Below are positions 1 through 8,858 of a stretch of 64,000 nt of DNA, in pieces. The notes below the pieces were generated by a model. It made no database searches and had not been told where the DNA came from. It worked only from the letters and a program-made list of their open reading frames with translations. The position numbers were made by a program, and so were the translations under genes. The DNA lies in the NCBI GenBank assembly GCA_001438205.1, contig LICG01000001.1, positions 62,001 through 126,000 of the forward strand. The letters run 5' to 3'. Numbering within the stretch: position 1 is the first letter of the stretch; every line of letters starts with the position of its first letter. This stretch comes from Cryomorphaceae bacterium BACL7 MAG-120322-bin74. Lineage in GTDB: Bacteria; Bacteroidota; Bacteroidia; Flavobacteriales; Schleiferiaceae.

Positions 1-2457
1 CACGAATACCGCTCCGCCTATCGCAATGAGCAAGAGGAGTGAAAAGGCGAGATCAAGCTTTTCGCCTGTTTCATAGGTTTCTGGGGCAAATGTGAAGACA
101 ACTTCCTTTGTTCCAGCAGGGATCACCGATGCGCGCAGTACATAATCACTGCGCAGGATCGTCAAGGATTGACCATCTGCGGTGGCGGTCCAACTTTGAC
201 CGGGTGCCTGATAATACACTTCTGAGAAGAGGGCTAATTGATCCTGATTCAGGTCATTCACCTTGTATACCATACGGTTTGGTGCATAGGAGGTCAAGGC
301 GATGCTCGGGGCCTGGGCAGAATCATCTGGGCGGGGGAGCTTGCTCACCCAGTCTTCGGCATTTTCTTCTGCAATCATGTCGGATTCAAAAATCGCTGTT
401 TGCATGGGGTCAAAATCATCCATGGCCGTCATAGCTTCTTGCGCTCCTTTTACCAACTTGAGTTCGCTTGGGAACCAAGCGTGCCCGCAAGCCGTTGGGT
501 TCATTTGTGCAGTTGTACCACCTTGCCCATTGTCCACAATAAACCATTTGGTGTTGAGCATGCTGAATACCGCCATATTCCCTTTGGACATTTGTCCATT
601 GATAAGATCTTGATAGCGGGCAAGTTTCGCACCATGGTATCCACCTACAGATTTGTGAAAGGCAGAGGTATAGGCATCAGAGGTTAAACTCACGGTGGTA
701 TTCAACACTCGGTAATGGGGATCAGTGTCCTTTAAGATGAAAAGATCAGTGGCCGTAGGCTCTTGCTGCTTTGCCAAGTTTTTGGATGAGATAAGATCAT
801 CTTCCCCTAGTTGGTCTTTGTCAAAGCCCCATAAGTCCACCAGTACAAGTAGACCGAGTGCTGCTGCCAAAATGGGCATCTTGATTTTGTCTGTGACGTA
901 CAGCCAAATGACTGCTGCTGCAAGTGAAATGTACAGTAAACTCCGTAGGGCAGAAGCACGAAGTAGGTCCGTGCGATCGCCCAAAATCATGTCAAGATTC
1001 AATCCTTGTTCTGCCCACATAGCATCATTGGCGCCATTTACCCCCAATAGACTGCTGCCGAGTGCCCATAATACCATCGCAATTCCACCAGAGATAGCGA
1101 AAGAACGAAGTAAGATTTGGGTGGCTTCTTTGCGGTTTTTTTGCAATAATAGTTCGAGTCCTTTAAAGCCGATCAGGGGAAGGAGGACAAAGGTCACGAC
1201 CAGCGCCATACTAGGAACGCGGAATTTATTGTATAAAGGAAGGTGATGGAATAAAAACTCATTGAACCATGCGGCATTTTTGCCCCATGCCATGAGCAGG
1301 GCGATGGCCAAAGCACCTAGGCTGCCCCACAGCAAGGGACCACGCACGAGCATAAGCCCGAGGATGAACAAGAAGAAGATAATGGCGCCCACGTAGTAGG
1401 CCCCATTGACCATGGATTGATCACCTGAATACAAAATTTGCCCTGCATATTGGTTTGCAGTGCGCTCGGCTTGCGCTCGGCCCATGCCTTGGTTCTGAAA
1501 ATTCTGTGTTAAGAAATCAACGGTTTGGGTTCCCTCATAAGATTGCTTTGAACCGCCGCCTGTCGCGTTGGGGACAAAAAGGTTCATCGTTTCACCCACG
1601 CCATAGGACCAGCTCATCGCATAGTCAAAGTCTAGGCCTTGGGCTGTTTCACCCGATGCATCAGCCAGGGCAGAATGACCGCCACGCATAGATTCTTGGG
1701 TATAGGCGTAACTGGACCATAGATTGCCAAAGTTGGGGCCCATGCCCAGCAAGGCTGCGGCAGCCAACAAGCCAGTTCGCTTGGCCCAGGTAGGCACATT
1801 CCCCTCGCGCAAGGCCGCTACAAAGTAGGCGACGATCATGGCCAATACTGGGATGGCCGTGTAATAGGTTACCTGGAAGTGGTTGGCGTGGATGCTCAAT
1901 CCTGTAAACAAGGCGGTCAAAGCAAGCCCAAGCCAAAGGCGTCCGCGAAGGGTCAAGAGAACGCCCATTAGCAGGGGTGCCATGTATGCCGCGGTGCGAA
2001 TCTTGGCATTGTGCCCGGCCCCCAGAGAAATAATAAAGAAGGCACTAAAGCCAAACGCTAAGGCACCTACTACGGCAAGTTCTGTGCGTACCCCTTCGGT
2101 TCGGAGCAGCGCAAAAAAGCCTATCATAAGAGAGATAATGATGTAAATCCCCGACTTTTCAATCAACAAAGAAGACAAAGCCCCTTGTACGTAACTGAGC
2201 CCATTATGGGGGTAATCTGTCGCAATTTGGAAAGTGGGCATTCCGCTAAACATGGCATTGGTCCAGAGTGGCTCTGATCCATGCTCAGCGCGGAATTCTA
2301 CAATTTCTCGGCCCTTGGCTAAGCCCATCAAAATGTCATCTTGGGCAATCTGTTTGTCGCCAAAGACGACAGGGGCAAAATACACGGCAGAAGCTCCCAT
2401 CAAGAGGAGGCAGGGAAGGATCCAAGCAAAGAAGTGCTTTTTAAAGACGTCGGTCAT
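1..2457 (-). CDS. YfhO family polytopic membrane protein (3' end beyond window)
   Basis: An uninterrupted minus-strand frame begins at the ATG at 2457 and runs off the left edge after 819 codons, so the C-terminus is missing. The protein opens with a hydrophobic segment after MTDVFKKHFFAW and has many hydrophobic helices through its first ~550 residues. A soluble stretch of ~200 residues follows, and another membrane helix lies at the window edge. Size and layout fit the YfhO family (GT-C-like membrane proteins; characterised Firmicutes members help glycosylate cell-envelope polymers). The substrate here is unknown. It is divergent from a sulfotransferase-flippase-glycosyltransferase cluster, consistent with a role in surface glycans. 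Family assignment is by recognition of the overall sequence. Confidence 0.8.
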   Translation of the reverse strand, partial: MTDVFKKHFFAWILPCLLLMGASAVYFAPVVFGDKQIAQDDILMGLAKGREIVEFRAEHGSEPLWTNAMFSGMPTFQIATDYPHNGLSYVQGALSSLLIEKSGIYIIISLMIGFFALLRTEGVRTELAVVGALAFGFSAFFIISLGAGHNAKIRTAAYMAPLLMGVLLTLRGRLWLGLALTALFTGLSIHANHFQVTYYTAIPVLAMIVAYFVAALREGNVPTWAKRTGLLAAAALLGMGPNFGNLWSSYAYTQESMRGGHSALADASGETAQGLDFDYAMSWSYGVGETMNLFVPNATGGGSKQSYEGTQTVDFLTQNFQNQGMGRAQAERTANQYAGQILYSGDQSMVNGAYYVGAIIFFLFILGLMLVRGPLLWGSLGALAIALLMAWGKNAAWFNEFLFHHLPLYNKFRVPSMALVVTFVLLPLIGFKGLELLLQKNRKEATQILLRSFAISGGIAMVLWALGSSLLGVNGANDAMWAEQGLNLDMILGDRTDLLRASALRSLLYISLAAAVIWLYVTDKIKMPILAAALGLLVLVDLWGFDKDQLGEDDLISSKNLAKQQEPTATDLFILKDTDPHYRVLNTTVSLTSDAYTSAFHKSVGGYHGAKLARYQDLINGQMSKGNMAVFSMLNTKWFIVDNGQGGTTAQMNPTACGHAWFPSELKLVKGAQEAMTAMDDFDPMQTAIFESDMIAEENAEDWVSKLPRPDDSAQAPSIALTSYAPNRMVYKVNDLNQDQLALFSEVYYQAPGQSWTATADGQSLTILRSDYVLRASVIPAGTKEVVFTFAPETYETGEKLDLAFSLLLLIAIGGAVFV

Positions 2458-2481
2458 GTCAGGGATATTGTTGCGAAAGGG

Positions 2482-2511
2482 CAATGTTACGAACAAATCA
2501 TCGTTACTTTG
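2482..2511. promoter_or_regulatory. Divergent promoter boxes for the YfhO gene and sulfotransferase
   Basis: On the minus strand TAACATTG (2482-2489) lies 24 bases before the YfhO start. On the plus strand TTACTTTG (2504-2511) lies 8 bases before the sulfotransferase ATG at 2520. Each is one mismatch from the Bacteroidota -7 consensus TAnnTTTG. Confidence 0.4.
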
Positions 2512-2519
2512 AACGAAAT

Positions 2520-3365
2520 ATGGAGCCAATTCGCCTACCTAACGCCATTGTGGCTGGCGCCCCCAAGTGCGGGACGAGCTCTCTGTACTTTTGGCTAGCC
2601 GCACACCCTGAAGTTTGCGCCTCTCCTGTCAAAGAAACTTTTTTCTTTGCCGATGAAGTCAACCGGTTTAACAAAACCGCCAACATACGGGAGCATTCTC
2701 TTGATGATTATGCCGTTTACTTTGAGAAGTGCCACAAAGCGCCCATCCGGTTAGAAGCCACCGCGCCCTATATCTACTACCAAAACGCGTTGCAGCATAT
2801 TCCTGGGCTACCGAGCCAACCCAAGTTGCTATTTGTGTTGCGCGAACCCAGTGCCCGTCTCTACAGTCAATACCGATTTGAGCGGTTCCGCACCAAACGC
2901 ATCACAGAAGACTGGGCCACCTATGCCCAGCGCAAAGAATTGTGGCTTCACGGCGATTATATGCATTACTTACAGCCTTGGTTGGAGGCACTGGGCCCAG
3001 AGCGTATGCATGTGAGCACTTTTGAGGCCCTAGTGCAAGACCCGCAAGCTTCTCTGCAAAGCATGGCTGCATTCTTGGGGATTGACCCCTCCTTTTACGC
3101 CACGTATTCATTTGTGCAACACAATGAGACCGTGGCCATTAAAAATAAAAAATTCCATCGCCTTGGACTTGCATTTCAGCGCTATGTTCCCCATCCGTTG
3201 CAAGAAGCCCTCTTACCGCTTTATTTGCGTTTAAATGCGGGAAAGATGCCGCAGAAAGACCCGGGGGACAAGGGCATAACGGCCCGTGTCAAGCAAGACT
3301 ATGCGGCCTCAGTCCATGCGCTGGCCAAAGCCTTTCCCACGTTGGATTTGACGCCATGGGCATAG
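2520..3365 (+). CDS. Sulfotransferase domain protein (PAPS-dependent)
   Basis: A 281-residue protein likely to transfer sulfate from PAPS to a glycan or lipid. The 5'-phosphosulfate loop is visible at residues 13-20 (GAPKCGTS, with Lys16), and a 3'-phosphate-binding element reads LREPSARLYSQYR near residue 115. The frame is open 36 bases further upstream, but the ATG at 2520 places the P-loop at the usual distance from the N-terminus, so it is preferred. There is no signal peptide, so it is probably cytoplasmic. Its end overlaps the flippase start by 10 bases, suggesting translational coupling and a shared role in making a sulfated surface polysaccharide. The acceptor cannot be read from sequence. 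Confidence 0.85.
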   Translation: MEPIRLPNAIVAGAPKCGTSSLYFWLAAHPEVCASPVKETFFFADEVNRFNKTANIREHSLDDYAVYFEKCHKAPIRLEATAPYIYYQNALQHIPGLPSQPKLLFVLREPSARLYSQYRFERFRTKRITEDWATYAQRKELWLHGDYMHYLQPWLEALGPERMHVSTFEALVQDPQASLQSMAAFLGIDPSFYATYSFVQHNETVAIKNKKFHRLGLAFQRYVPHPLQEALLPLYLRLNAGKMPQKDPGDKGITARVKQDYAASVHALAKAFPTLDLTPWA

Positions 3366-4909
3366 TACAACGCCAGTCAGCCTGGAATGCGGTGTCAGGT
3401 TATATTGGCGTCCTCCTTGGGGCATTGAATGCGTTGGTTTTATTTCCGTTGGCTTTTCCCAACCCCGAAAACATGGGAGGGATTCGATGGCTCATTTCCG
3501 CTTCCTTGTTGTTGGGTGCGGTGGCACATTTGGGATGGCCCCAAACGTTGGTCACTTTTCTGCCCAAAATTCCCCCAAGGGCACATCGGGAGGCCATGCG
3601 GTTTGGACTTATTCTTTCTGCCTTTATCCTTGGGTCCCTTGCGCTGTTCATCGCAACCCCCCTAGGGAAATCAATGTTTGTCTATTTATCTGGAGGGGGA
3701 GAACGGGCCGAACTCGCATTTTTACTCCCCATGGCAATCGCCTATGTGGGCTTTGAAATGTTTGCGGCAAGGTTGATCCATGCACAGCAAGTCATTTTAC
3801 CCTATTGGCTCAAGGATTCTGGCAGAAAGGGATGGTTGAGCCTATTGCTCCTGATCCGAATGGGCGGCTACTTCACCGAGCAGGTGCCTTTTCTCACGGC
3901 CTTATTGCTGGGGTATGTGCTTCAGGCACTTTGGATATGGATACGCTGCGGACAATTAGATAAAGGGAAAGCGCCTCAGGATCTCTCGCTAGATGCCACC
4001 TGGCCTCGCAATGCCATGCTGGAATATTCGGGCGTCATGCTCCTAACGGTTGCGGCGCAAATGGCATTTGGACAATTGGATATTCTGATGGTCGGGGCTT
4101 GGCTCGGCCTAACCGCCGTTGCGCATTATAGTATTGCCTTCAATTTTGGCATTGTCGTAGCGATGCCCATGAAGGCCATGAATGCCTCATTGCGCCCTAT
4201 CATCGCAAAACTGGTGGCCACAGAAGCTTGGGAAGAAGTCAGGGCCCTAGGTGAGCGATCACTTCAAGCGCAATGGCTTGCCTCAGGCTGGATTTTCCTG
4301 ATAACCCTCGCGGTCAGCCCATGGGCCTTTCACATGCTGCCATCGTCCTATCAAGGGGGTTTAGGTGCCGTAGTATGGGTGGCCGCTGCACAGTTAGTGA
4401 ACGTTTCTACAGGGCCCAGTGGATTGGTCTTAGTGGCTTCCAAATCCTTCCGGTGGGAGTTGTATGCTAATGTGGTGCTCATTTCTTTTGCGCTCCTCAT
4501 CGGAGGACTTTGGATTCCGGGCCACGGCGTTACCGGTGCAGCCCAAGTGATTTTTACCGCTATGGTAGCCTATAATGGGGTGAAGCTTTTTGCACTCCAT
4601 CGCCTGACGGGCCATTTTTGGCTGGGAAAAGGATTTGTAAAGGGGTTGCTTTGGTTGGCCGTCGGGGTGTTGTTGCATTTTGGTTTTTGGGCTTTGCTCC
4701 TCGGGTGGGCGGGGCCCACGATGGACGCCTTTGGTATAGCGCAACCCGGCATGCCTGTCATGGAACGCCCATGGGGAAATCAACTTTTGTATGCAGGCGC
4801 AGAAGTGGGACTTCATAGTGTTTGGGCATGGATGGGGATGTATCTATTCGGTTTGGCACCAGACTTGCGTAGCTTCATACAGAAAATCTTTCATCGCATG
4901 AAATCATGA
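3356..4909 (+). CDS. MOP-superfamily flippase (Wzx-like polysaccharide biosynthesis protein)
   Basis: A 517-residue integral membrane protein with about 12-14 hydrophobic helices spread over its full length and short basic loops. This is the pattern of Wzx/RfbX-type flippases, which move lipid-linked oligosaccharides across the inner membrane. There is no soluble domain. The start overlaps the sulfotransferase end by 10 bases and its stop overlaps the following glycosyltransferase start (ATGA, 4906-4909), so the three genes read as one operon. Family-level identity is fairly secure; the transported glycan is unknown. Confidence 0.75.
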   Translation: MGIVQRQSAWNAVSGYIGVLLGALNALVLFPLAFPNPENMGGIRWLISASLLLGAVAHLGWPQTLVTFLPKIPPRAHREAMRFGLILSAFILGSLALFIATPLGKSMFVYLSGGGERAELAFLLPMAIAYVGFEMFAARLIHAQQVILPYWLKDSGRKGWLSLLLLIRMGGYFTEQVPFLTALLLGYVLQALWIWIRCGQLDKGKAPQDLSLDATWPRNAMLEYSGVMLLTVAAQMAFGQLDILMVGAWLGLTAVAHYSIAFNFGIVVAMPMKAMNASLRPIIAKLVATEAWEEVRALGERSLQAQWLASGWIFLITLAVSPWAFHMLPSSYQGGLGAVVWVAAAQLVNVSTGPSGLVLVASKSFRWELYANVVLISFALLIGGLWIPGHGVTGAAQVIFTAMVAYNGVKLFALHRLTGHFWLGKGFVKGLLWLAVGVLLHFGFWALLLGWAGPTMDAFGIAQPGMPVMERPWGNQLLYAGAEVGLHSVWAWMGMYLFGLAPDLRSFIQKIFHRMKS

Positions 4910-6066
4910 TTCTTTGGCTGACTTATTGGTACCCAGATGCGGACAACCCGGTGCGTGGAAATTTTATTCGCGCTCAGTGGCTTGCTGCCCGTGCAGCGGG
5001 GGCAGAGGTAGAACTTCTTTTTGTGGATATGGCCAAAGGGCCAAAGGTTATTGACGTAACATGGAAGCGTGGACCAGAGGGGGAGCACATCCTCCAAGTT
5101 CGGTCACGCATGTGGAAGACATTATACCACACCCCGATTTGGGCTACCAACCTGCTCGCCAAAAAATGGACGAATAAAACGGGGCTACCAAAGCCAGATG
5201 CTTTGCACGCCCAAGTGGTTTTCCCCGCGGGCATTCTAGCCGATCAGTTGTCACGGCGTTGGAATATTCCCTTTGCTATTACCGAACATTGGTCAAAAGC
5301 GGGTCGTTGGACGCAGCATAAACTTTTCGGGCAACGTGTGCGTGGTGCCTATCAAGATGCGGCAGCGATTTATCCTGTTTCTGAACATTTGAAGCAGGAG
5401 CTTCAGCAAGTATTGCCTGCCATTGAACAGCAGCGCTTCACGGTTATACCGAACGTAGTAGACCTAGATAAATTCCCGTATAAAGCCCATCATATTTCGC
5501 AAGAGTCAAAGCAGGTTACCCTTCTTGGGGTGGCCAGTCTGATCCCAGCCAATACAAAAATTAAGCGAGTAGATCTGGTACTTGAGACGCTCGTATCATT
5601 AGTCGCCCAATACCCACAGGTGGATTGGCAATACCGGCATGTGGGATCAGGTGGGCGTTTGGCGCGACTTCAGACTAAAGCGGCACAGTTGGGCATAGCA
5701 AACCGCGTCACTTGGCTTGGGGGCCTTGATTCTGCGAGCCTCTGTAGCGAGTACCATGCCGCAGATCTGTTCCTTCAGCCATCTCATACGGAAACCTTTG
5801 GGATCGTCGTGCTTGAGGCGATGCATGCCGGTTTGCCTGTGATCGTTAGTGATATCCCAGCCTTTTCTCATTGGGTTGTACCAGAAAATGGTCTTCGTGT
5901 GCCCCTCACTACAGAGGGCTTCACGGAAGGAATTCTCAGTGCATGGAAAGACGGAATGGCCCCGCCTGCCCTTGGGGTGATGGCAAAAAAATACGCCCCC
6001 ACCGAAGTAGGGGCGTACATAGTCGAGATGTATCGCTTGTTATTTGGCAAGCGTCCAGCTCGTTGA
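4906..6066 (+). CDS. Glycosyltransferase family 4 protein
   Basis: A 386-residue GT-B fold glycosyltransferase. The N-terminal domain begins with LTYWYPDADNPVRGNFIRAQ, typical of GT4 enzymes acting on surface polysaccharides. The C-terminal domain has the EX7E donor-site motif (Glu296 and Glu304 in ETFGIVVLE) followed by AMHAGLPVIVSD. It overlaps the flippase stop by 4 bases and is the last gene of the cluster. Its final 27 bases overlap the convergent DUF2147 gene. The segment encoding residues ~363-371 also forms an intrinsic terminator for that opposite gene (separate entry). Sugar specificity cannot be inferred. Confidence 0.88.
   Translation: MILWLTYWYPDADNPVRGNFIRAQWLAARAAGAEVELLFVDMAKGPKVIDVTWKRGPEGEHILQVRSRMWKTLYHTPIWATNLLAKKWTNKTGLPKPDALHAQVVFPAGILADQLSRRWNIPFAITEHWSKAGRWTQHKLFGQRVRGAYQDAAAIYPVSEHLKQELQQVLPAIEQQRFTVIPNVVDLDKFPYKAHHISQESKQVTLLGVASLIPANTKIKRVDLVLETLVSLVAQYPQVDWQYRHVGSGGRLARLQTKAAQLGIANRVTWLGGLDSASLCSEYHAADLFLQPSHTETFGIVVLEAMHAGLPVIVSDIPAFSHWVVPENGLRVPLTTEGFTEGILSAWKDGMAPPALGVMAKKYAPTEVGAYIVEMYRLLFGKRPAR
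5985..6017 (-). terminator. Intrinsic terminator of the DUF2147 gene, inside the GT4 coding region
   Basis: Perfect 8-bp inverted repeat TACGCCCC (5992-5999) / GGGGCGTA (6010-6017) with a 10-base loop. Read on the minus strand it is followed at once by seven T (5991-5985), the classic Rho-independent layout. It starts 23 bases after the DUF2147 stop and lies wholly in the convergent glycosyltransferase ORF. Confidence 0.8.
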
Positions 6067-6483
6067 CCGGCCAATGAAGCGCATACCTAATAGATAGCCC
6101 TTAAAATAAAGCGAGCCGTCTTTTTGGAGATAAGCGTAGCAATCATAGGTATTGCCAGACTTGGTGTCATAAATCTCACCGCCAGCCCACTCTTTGTCGC
6201 CTGAATCATACTTCAATCCCGTCAAGATGGTGGTGCCCATGATCACCCGAGAACGTAATTTCTCATCGGGATTTTCATTGTCGTTCTTTGGAGAAGTTCC
6301 GTCTGGATTGGTGTTGTTTTTTACATACACTACACGGCCACGGTATTCGTCTCCCACCTTGTAGACTTCAACTTTGCCGTCTTTTTCTTCATTCCACCAG
6401 ACGCCAAGAATGCCGTCTGCGCTTTGCGCCATAAGGTTGCCACCCAAGAGGAGGGCTATGGCAAGGAAAATCGTCTTTTTCAT
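6040..6483 (-). CDS. DUF2147 family secreted protein
   Basis: A 147-residue protein with a clear signal peptide (MKKTIFLAIALLLGGNLMAQ) followed by a small beta-rich domain. The sequence GVWWNEEKDGKVEVYK and the later segment GKVYDCYAYLQ-like/RFIGRSTSWT pattern match the DUF2147 family (lipocalin-like fold, periplasmic or outer-membrane associated, function not established). Length is normal for the family. It stands alone, 26 bases downstream of the YihY gene on the same strand, and converges on the GT4 gene with a 27-base overlap. Confidence 0.85.
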   Translation of the reverse strand: MKKTIFLAIALLLGGNLMAQSADGILGVWWNEEKDGKVEVYKVGDEYRGRVVYVKNNTNPDGTSPKNDNENPDEKLRSRVIMGTTILTGLKYDSGDKEWAGGEIYDTKSGNTYDCYAYLQKDGSLYFKGYLLGMRFIGRSTSWTLAK

Positions 6484-6509
6484 AAAATTTTGCTTATCTA
6501 ATTTATGTT

Positions 6510-7430
6510 CTAAGAGTTTGAAGATACGCGGTTTTTTGCTTCTGCCATACTTGCGTTTAATTCAAAGCCGACAAGTAGACCCATAGCATTGACATAGATC
6601 CATAATTGTATAATGAGCAGCGTACCTATGGAACCATAAAACTGGTTGTAGGTAGAGAAATAGGTCACATAGGTGCCAAACAGCGTAGATGAAGACACGA
6701 CCAGTACGGTGGCCAGAATCGAGCCTGGCGACACAAAGCGCCAAGGCGCAGACCGCATAGGGCCAAAATAAAAGAGCATAGAAATGGTCAGGAGAATGAT
6801 GATAAGTACAATGAAATTCCGCACCCATATGAGCATAGACCCCAATGGGATCCCGAGCCATTCATCTTGTATATAGTGCGACAAAAAGGTCTTAGATACC
6901 AAGATCAAGGCAATTCCAATCATGAGAAGGAGGGCCAAGACAACCGTCAGCACCAAGGCAGCAAGATATTGGGACCAAAATCCTCGCACATTCAATTTGT
7001 GTATGGTCAAGCCAAAGTTTCCTATCAATGAAAGCGTTCCATTGGTAGAGAATATTAAGGTGGCAATAATGGTAACACTAAGCAGATCGCCGCGTTTAAT
7101 CGTTAAAATATCCGTAATGGTAGAATACGCGGCGTCAAAGCTGTTGGGAGGCAAAACTTCTCTCAGCAATTCAAAGAGCTGTTCCTGAAAGCCCTCCATG
7201 GGGATAAAAGGAATCAAGGTGAAAAGAAATATAACACCAGGAAAAAGCGCAAGAAAAAAGGAAAAGCTAATGGCTGCAGCTCTACTTGACACAGCGCCTT
7301 CAAGGATGCCGCGCCAAAAAAAAACGGTTACATCATAGATGGACAAACCATCGAAAAACGGCAGAATAATTCGCTTAGTAGACTGGAGTATGCGTTTTTT
7401 TAAAGGGGCAAGTGGAGGACGCACTGACAT
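6510..7430 (-). CDS. YihY/virulence factor BrkB family membrane protein
   Basis: A 306-residue inner-membrane protein with about six hydrophobic helices after a basic N-terminus. The signature segment is the first helix region RAAAISFSFFLALFPGVIFL, with a following PFIPMEG loop, typical of the YihY/BrkB (UPF0761) family. The molecular role of the family is not firmly established; older annotation as ribonuclease BN is incorrect. The start codon overlaps the nadC stop (TGATG around 7430), so the two genes are co-transcribed and probably translationally coupled. Confidence 0.88.
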   Translation of the reverse strand: MSVRPPLAPLKKRILQSTKRIILPFFDGLSIYDVTVFFWRGILEGAVSSRAAAISFSFFLALFPGVIFLFTLIPFIPMEGFQEQLFELLREVLPPNSFDAAYSTITDILTIKRGDLLSVTIIATLIFSTNGTLSLIGNFGLTIHKLNVRGFWSQYLAALVLTVVLALLLMIGIALILVSKTFLSHYIQDEWLGIPLGSMLIWVRNFIVLIIILLTISMLFYFGPMRSAPWRFVSPGSILATVLVVSSSTLFGTYVTYFSTYNQFYGSIGTLLIIQLWIYVNAMGLLVGFELNASMAEAKNRVSSNS

Positions 7431-8293
7431 CAGGAAATCTCTGCTTTAAAATGAAGATCTAAGCTTGGAACAGAATGGGTTAAAGCGCCTATCGAAATAT
7501 AGTCAACGCCGGTTAAGGCATAGGCGCGAAGGGTTTCATGCGTAATACCACCACTCGCTTCTGTCTCTTTATTTCCGGCAATTTTGTTCACCGCTTCTGC
7601 GCAGGCGTCCACGCTAAAATTATCCAACATGATGCGGTTAACCCCCGGCAAAGAAAGGGCTTCCTTCACCTCTGCCATATTCCGTGTTTCTACTTCAATT
7701 CTGCGGTGAAGATGATGTTCTTGGAGGTAGGCCTGGGTGTTCTGAACGGCTTGTGTTATGCCACCGCAGAAGTCAATGTGATTATCTTTTAACATGATGT
7801 AGTCATATAAACCCATCCTGTGGTTACGGCCGCCGCCCACTTGAACCGCCCATTTCTCCAATTTCCGCCATCCTGGGGTCGTTTTTCTGGTGTCCAGCAT
7901 CGTCGCGGTGGTGCCCACGAGCAATTGCTTCCATAGATGCGTTTGGGTCGCAATTCCCGAAAGGCGCTGAAGATAATTAAGCAATGTACGTTCTACGGAC
8001 AGCAAGGAAGTGAGGGGTCCATGGGCCGTCAGCAAGGTCTGTCCTGCAACCACTTTCGCACCATCTTGTACCTTTTCGTTCCATTGAATATCCGCAGACA
8101 TCGTCTGAAAAATACTGGGAGCGAGGGCCATCCCTGCCACTATGCCTGGCGCCTTCGCACGTAAAACGGCGGTACCGGTAGCCTTCGGGCCAAAACAAGC
8201 TAAAGAAGAGTGGTCGCCCGATTCGGGACCTGTACCCAAGTCTTCAGCCAAAGCCGTAGCTAAGTGGGCATTCCATTCGGAGGGGGGGATCAT
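7430..8293 (-). CDS. nadC: Nicotinate-nucleotide pyrophosphorylase (carboxylating)
   Basis: Quinolinate phosphoribosyltransferase of de novo NAD synthesis, converting quinolinate and PRPP to nicotinate mononucleotide, CO2 and PPi. Family landmarks are all present: AEDLG...GDHSS near the N-terminus, DTRKTTPGWRKLEKWAVQ, the GGGRNHRMGLYDYIMLKDNH region (substrate and PRPP binding), VETRN, and the phosphate-binding IMLDNF and SIGALTHS segments. I use the ATG at 8293 (287 residues, usual length); an in-frame GTG at 8311 would add six residues. nadA and nadB are not in the window. It is divergent from rlmH. Confidence 0.95.
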   Translation of the reverse strand: MIPPSEWNAHLATALAEDLGTGPESGDHSSLACFGPKATGTAVLRAKAPGIVAGMALAPSIFQTMSADIQWNEKVQDGAKVVAGQTLLTAHGPLTSLLSVERTLLNYLQRLSGIATQTHLWKQLLVGTTATMLDTRKTTPGWRKLEKWAVQVGGGRNHRMGLYDYIMLKDNHIDFCGGITQAVQNTQAYLQEHHLHRRIEVETRNMAEVKEALSLPGVNRIMLDNFSVDACAEAVNKIAGNKETEASGGITHETLRAYALTGVDYISIGALTHSVPSLDLHFKAEIS

Positions 8294-8308
8294 GTCCCAA
8301 ATTGGTCT

Positions 8309-8324
8309 CACCTTTGCAAAGTAA
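8309..8324. promoter_or_regulatory. Back-to-back promoter-like boxes between nadC and rlmH
   Basis: CACCTTTG (8309-8316, plus strand, toward rlmH) directly abuts TTACTTTG on the minus strand (8317-8324, toward nadC). Each is one mismatch from TAnnTTTG. Placement in the divergent gap supports them, but neither is perfect. Confidence 0.35.
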
Positions 8325-8334
8325 GCGTATCAAA

Positions 8335-8760
8335 ATGGAAATCGTCCTTCTTGTTGTGGGGAACACCCAAGAAAAATATGTGCAGCTTGGACTGACGGAA
8401 TTCAGTTCGAGGATTAATCGTTACGCAAAATTTTCCCTTCAGTCCGTCACAAATAGGGACAAGCAAGCGGAAGCTTTGCGCCCGGGGGATGTACTCATTT
8501 TGTTGGATGAACGTGGCGCTGCCCTTACGAGCAATGGTTTTGCGGAGCAGCTGCAAAAATGGATGAATCAAGGGCCTAAGCGATTGGTTTTTGCCGTGGG
8601 GGACGCCTATGGTTTTTCGGATGCGTTTCGCGCTCAGGCCCAAGCAGACATCGCCTTGGGCATGATGACCTTTCCGCATGACTTGGTCCGACTTCTCTTT
8701 GCCGAACAATTGTATCGTGCATGGACGATACTGCACAACGAGCCCTATCATCACCGTTAG
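8335..8760 (+). CDS. rlmH: 23S rRNA (pseudouridine(1915)-N3)-methyltransferase
   Basis: SPOUT-family methyltransferase that methylates pseudouridine 1915 in helix 69 of 23S rRNA. The conserved C-terminal half is intact: LILLDERG, FAVGDAYGFSD (SAM-binding knot region) and MTFPHDLVRLLFAEQLYRAW ending in NEPYHHR. The start at the ATG 8335 gives MEIVLLVVG and 141 residues; the upstream extension to 8302 would run into nadC. It is about 15 residues shorter than the usual ~157, with the loss in the variable segment after residue 40. The usual IGG(P) of the knot reads VGDA here. Still a confident RlmH. Confidence 0.92.
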   Translation: MEIVLLVVGNTQEKYVQLGLTEFSSRINRYAKFSLQSVTNRDKQAEALRPGDVLILLDERGAALTSNGFAEQLQKWMNQGPKRLVFAVGDAYGFSDAFRAQAQADIALGMMTFPHDLVRLLFAEQLYRAWTILHNEPYHHR

Positions 8761-8858
8761 AGATGGGCGGAATAGAGCCTATGTAACGCAGGCTAGAGAT
8801 CCCTATGTCACATTTGATACACCGCTATGATCCACTCCTTCTCTTGCTCCGTAAAGCG

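Noticed and set aside
238-687. Plus-strand ORFs in 108-2598
   Set aside because: They lie opposite the continuous YfhO reading frame, which has clear membrane-protein composition across the whole span.
4430-4816. 128-codon minus-strand ORF opposite the flippase
   Set aside because: Lies in a clear membrane-protein gene; the antisense product has no plausible family features.
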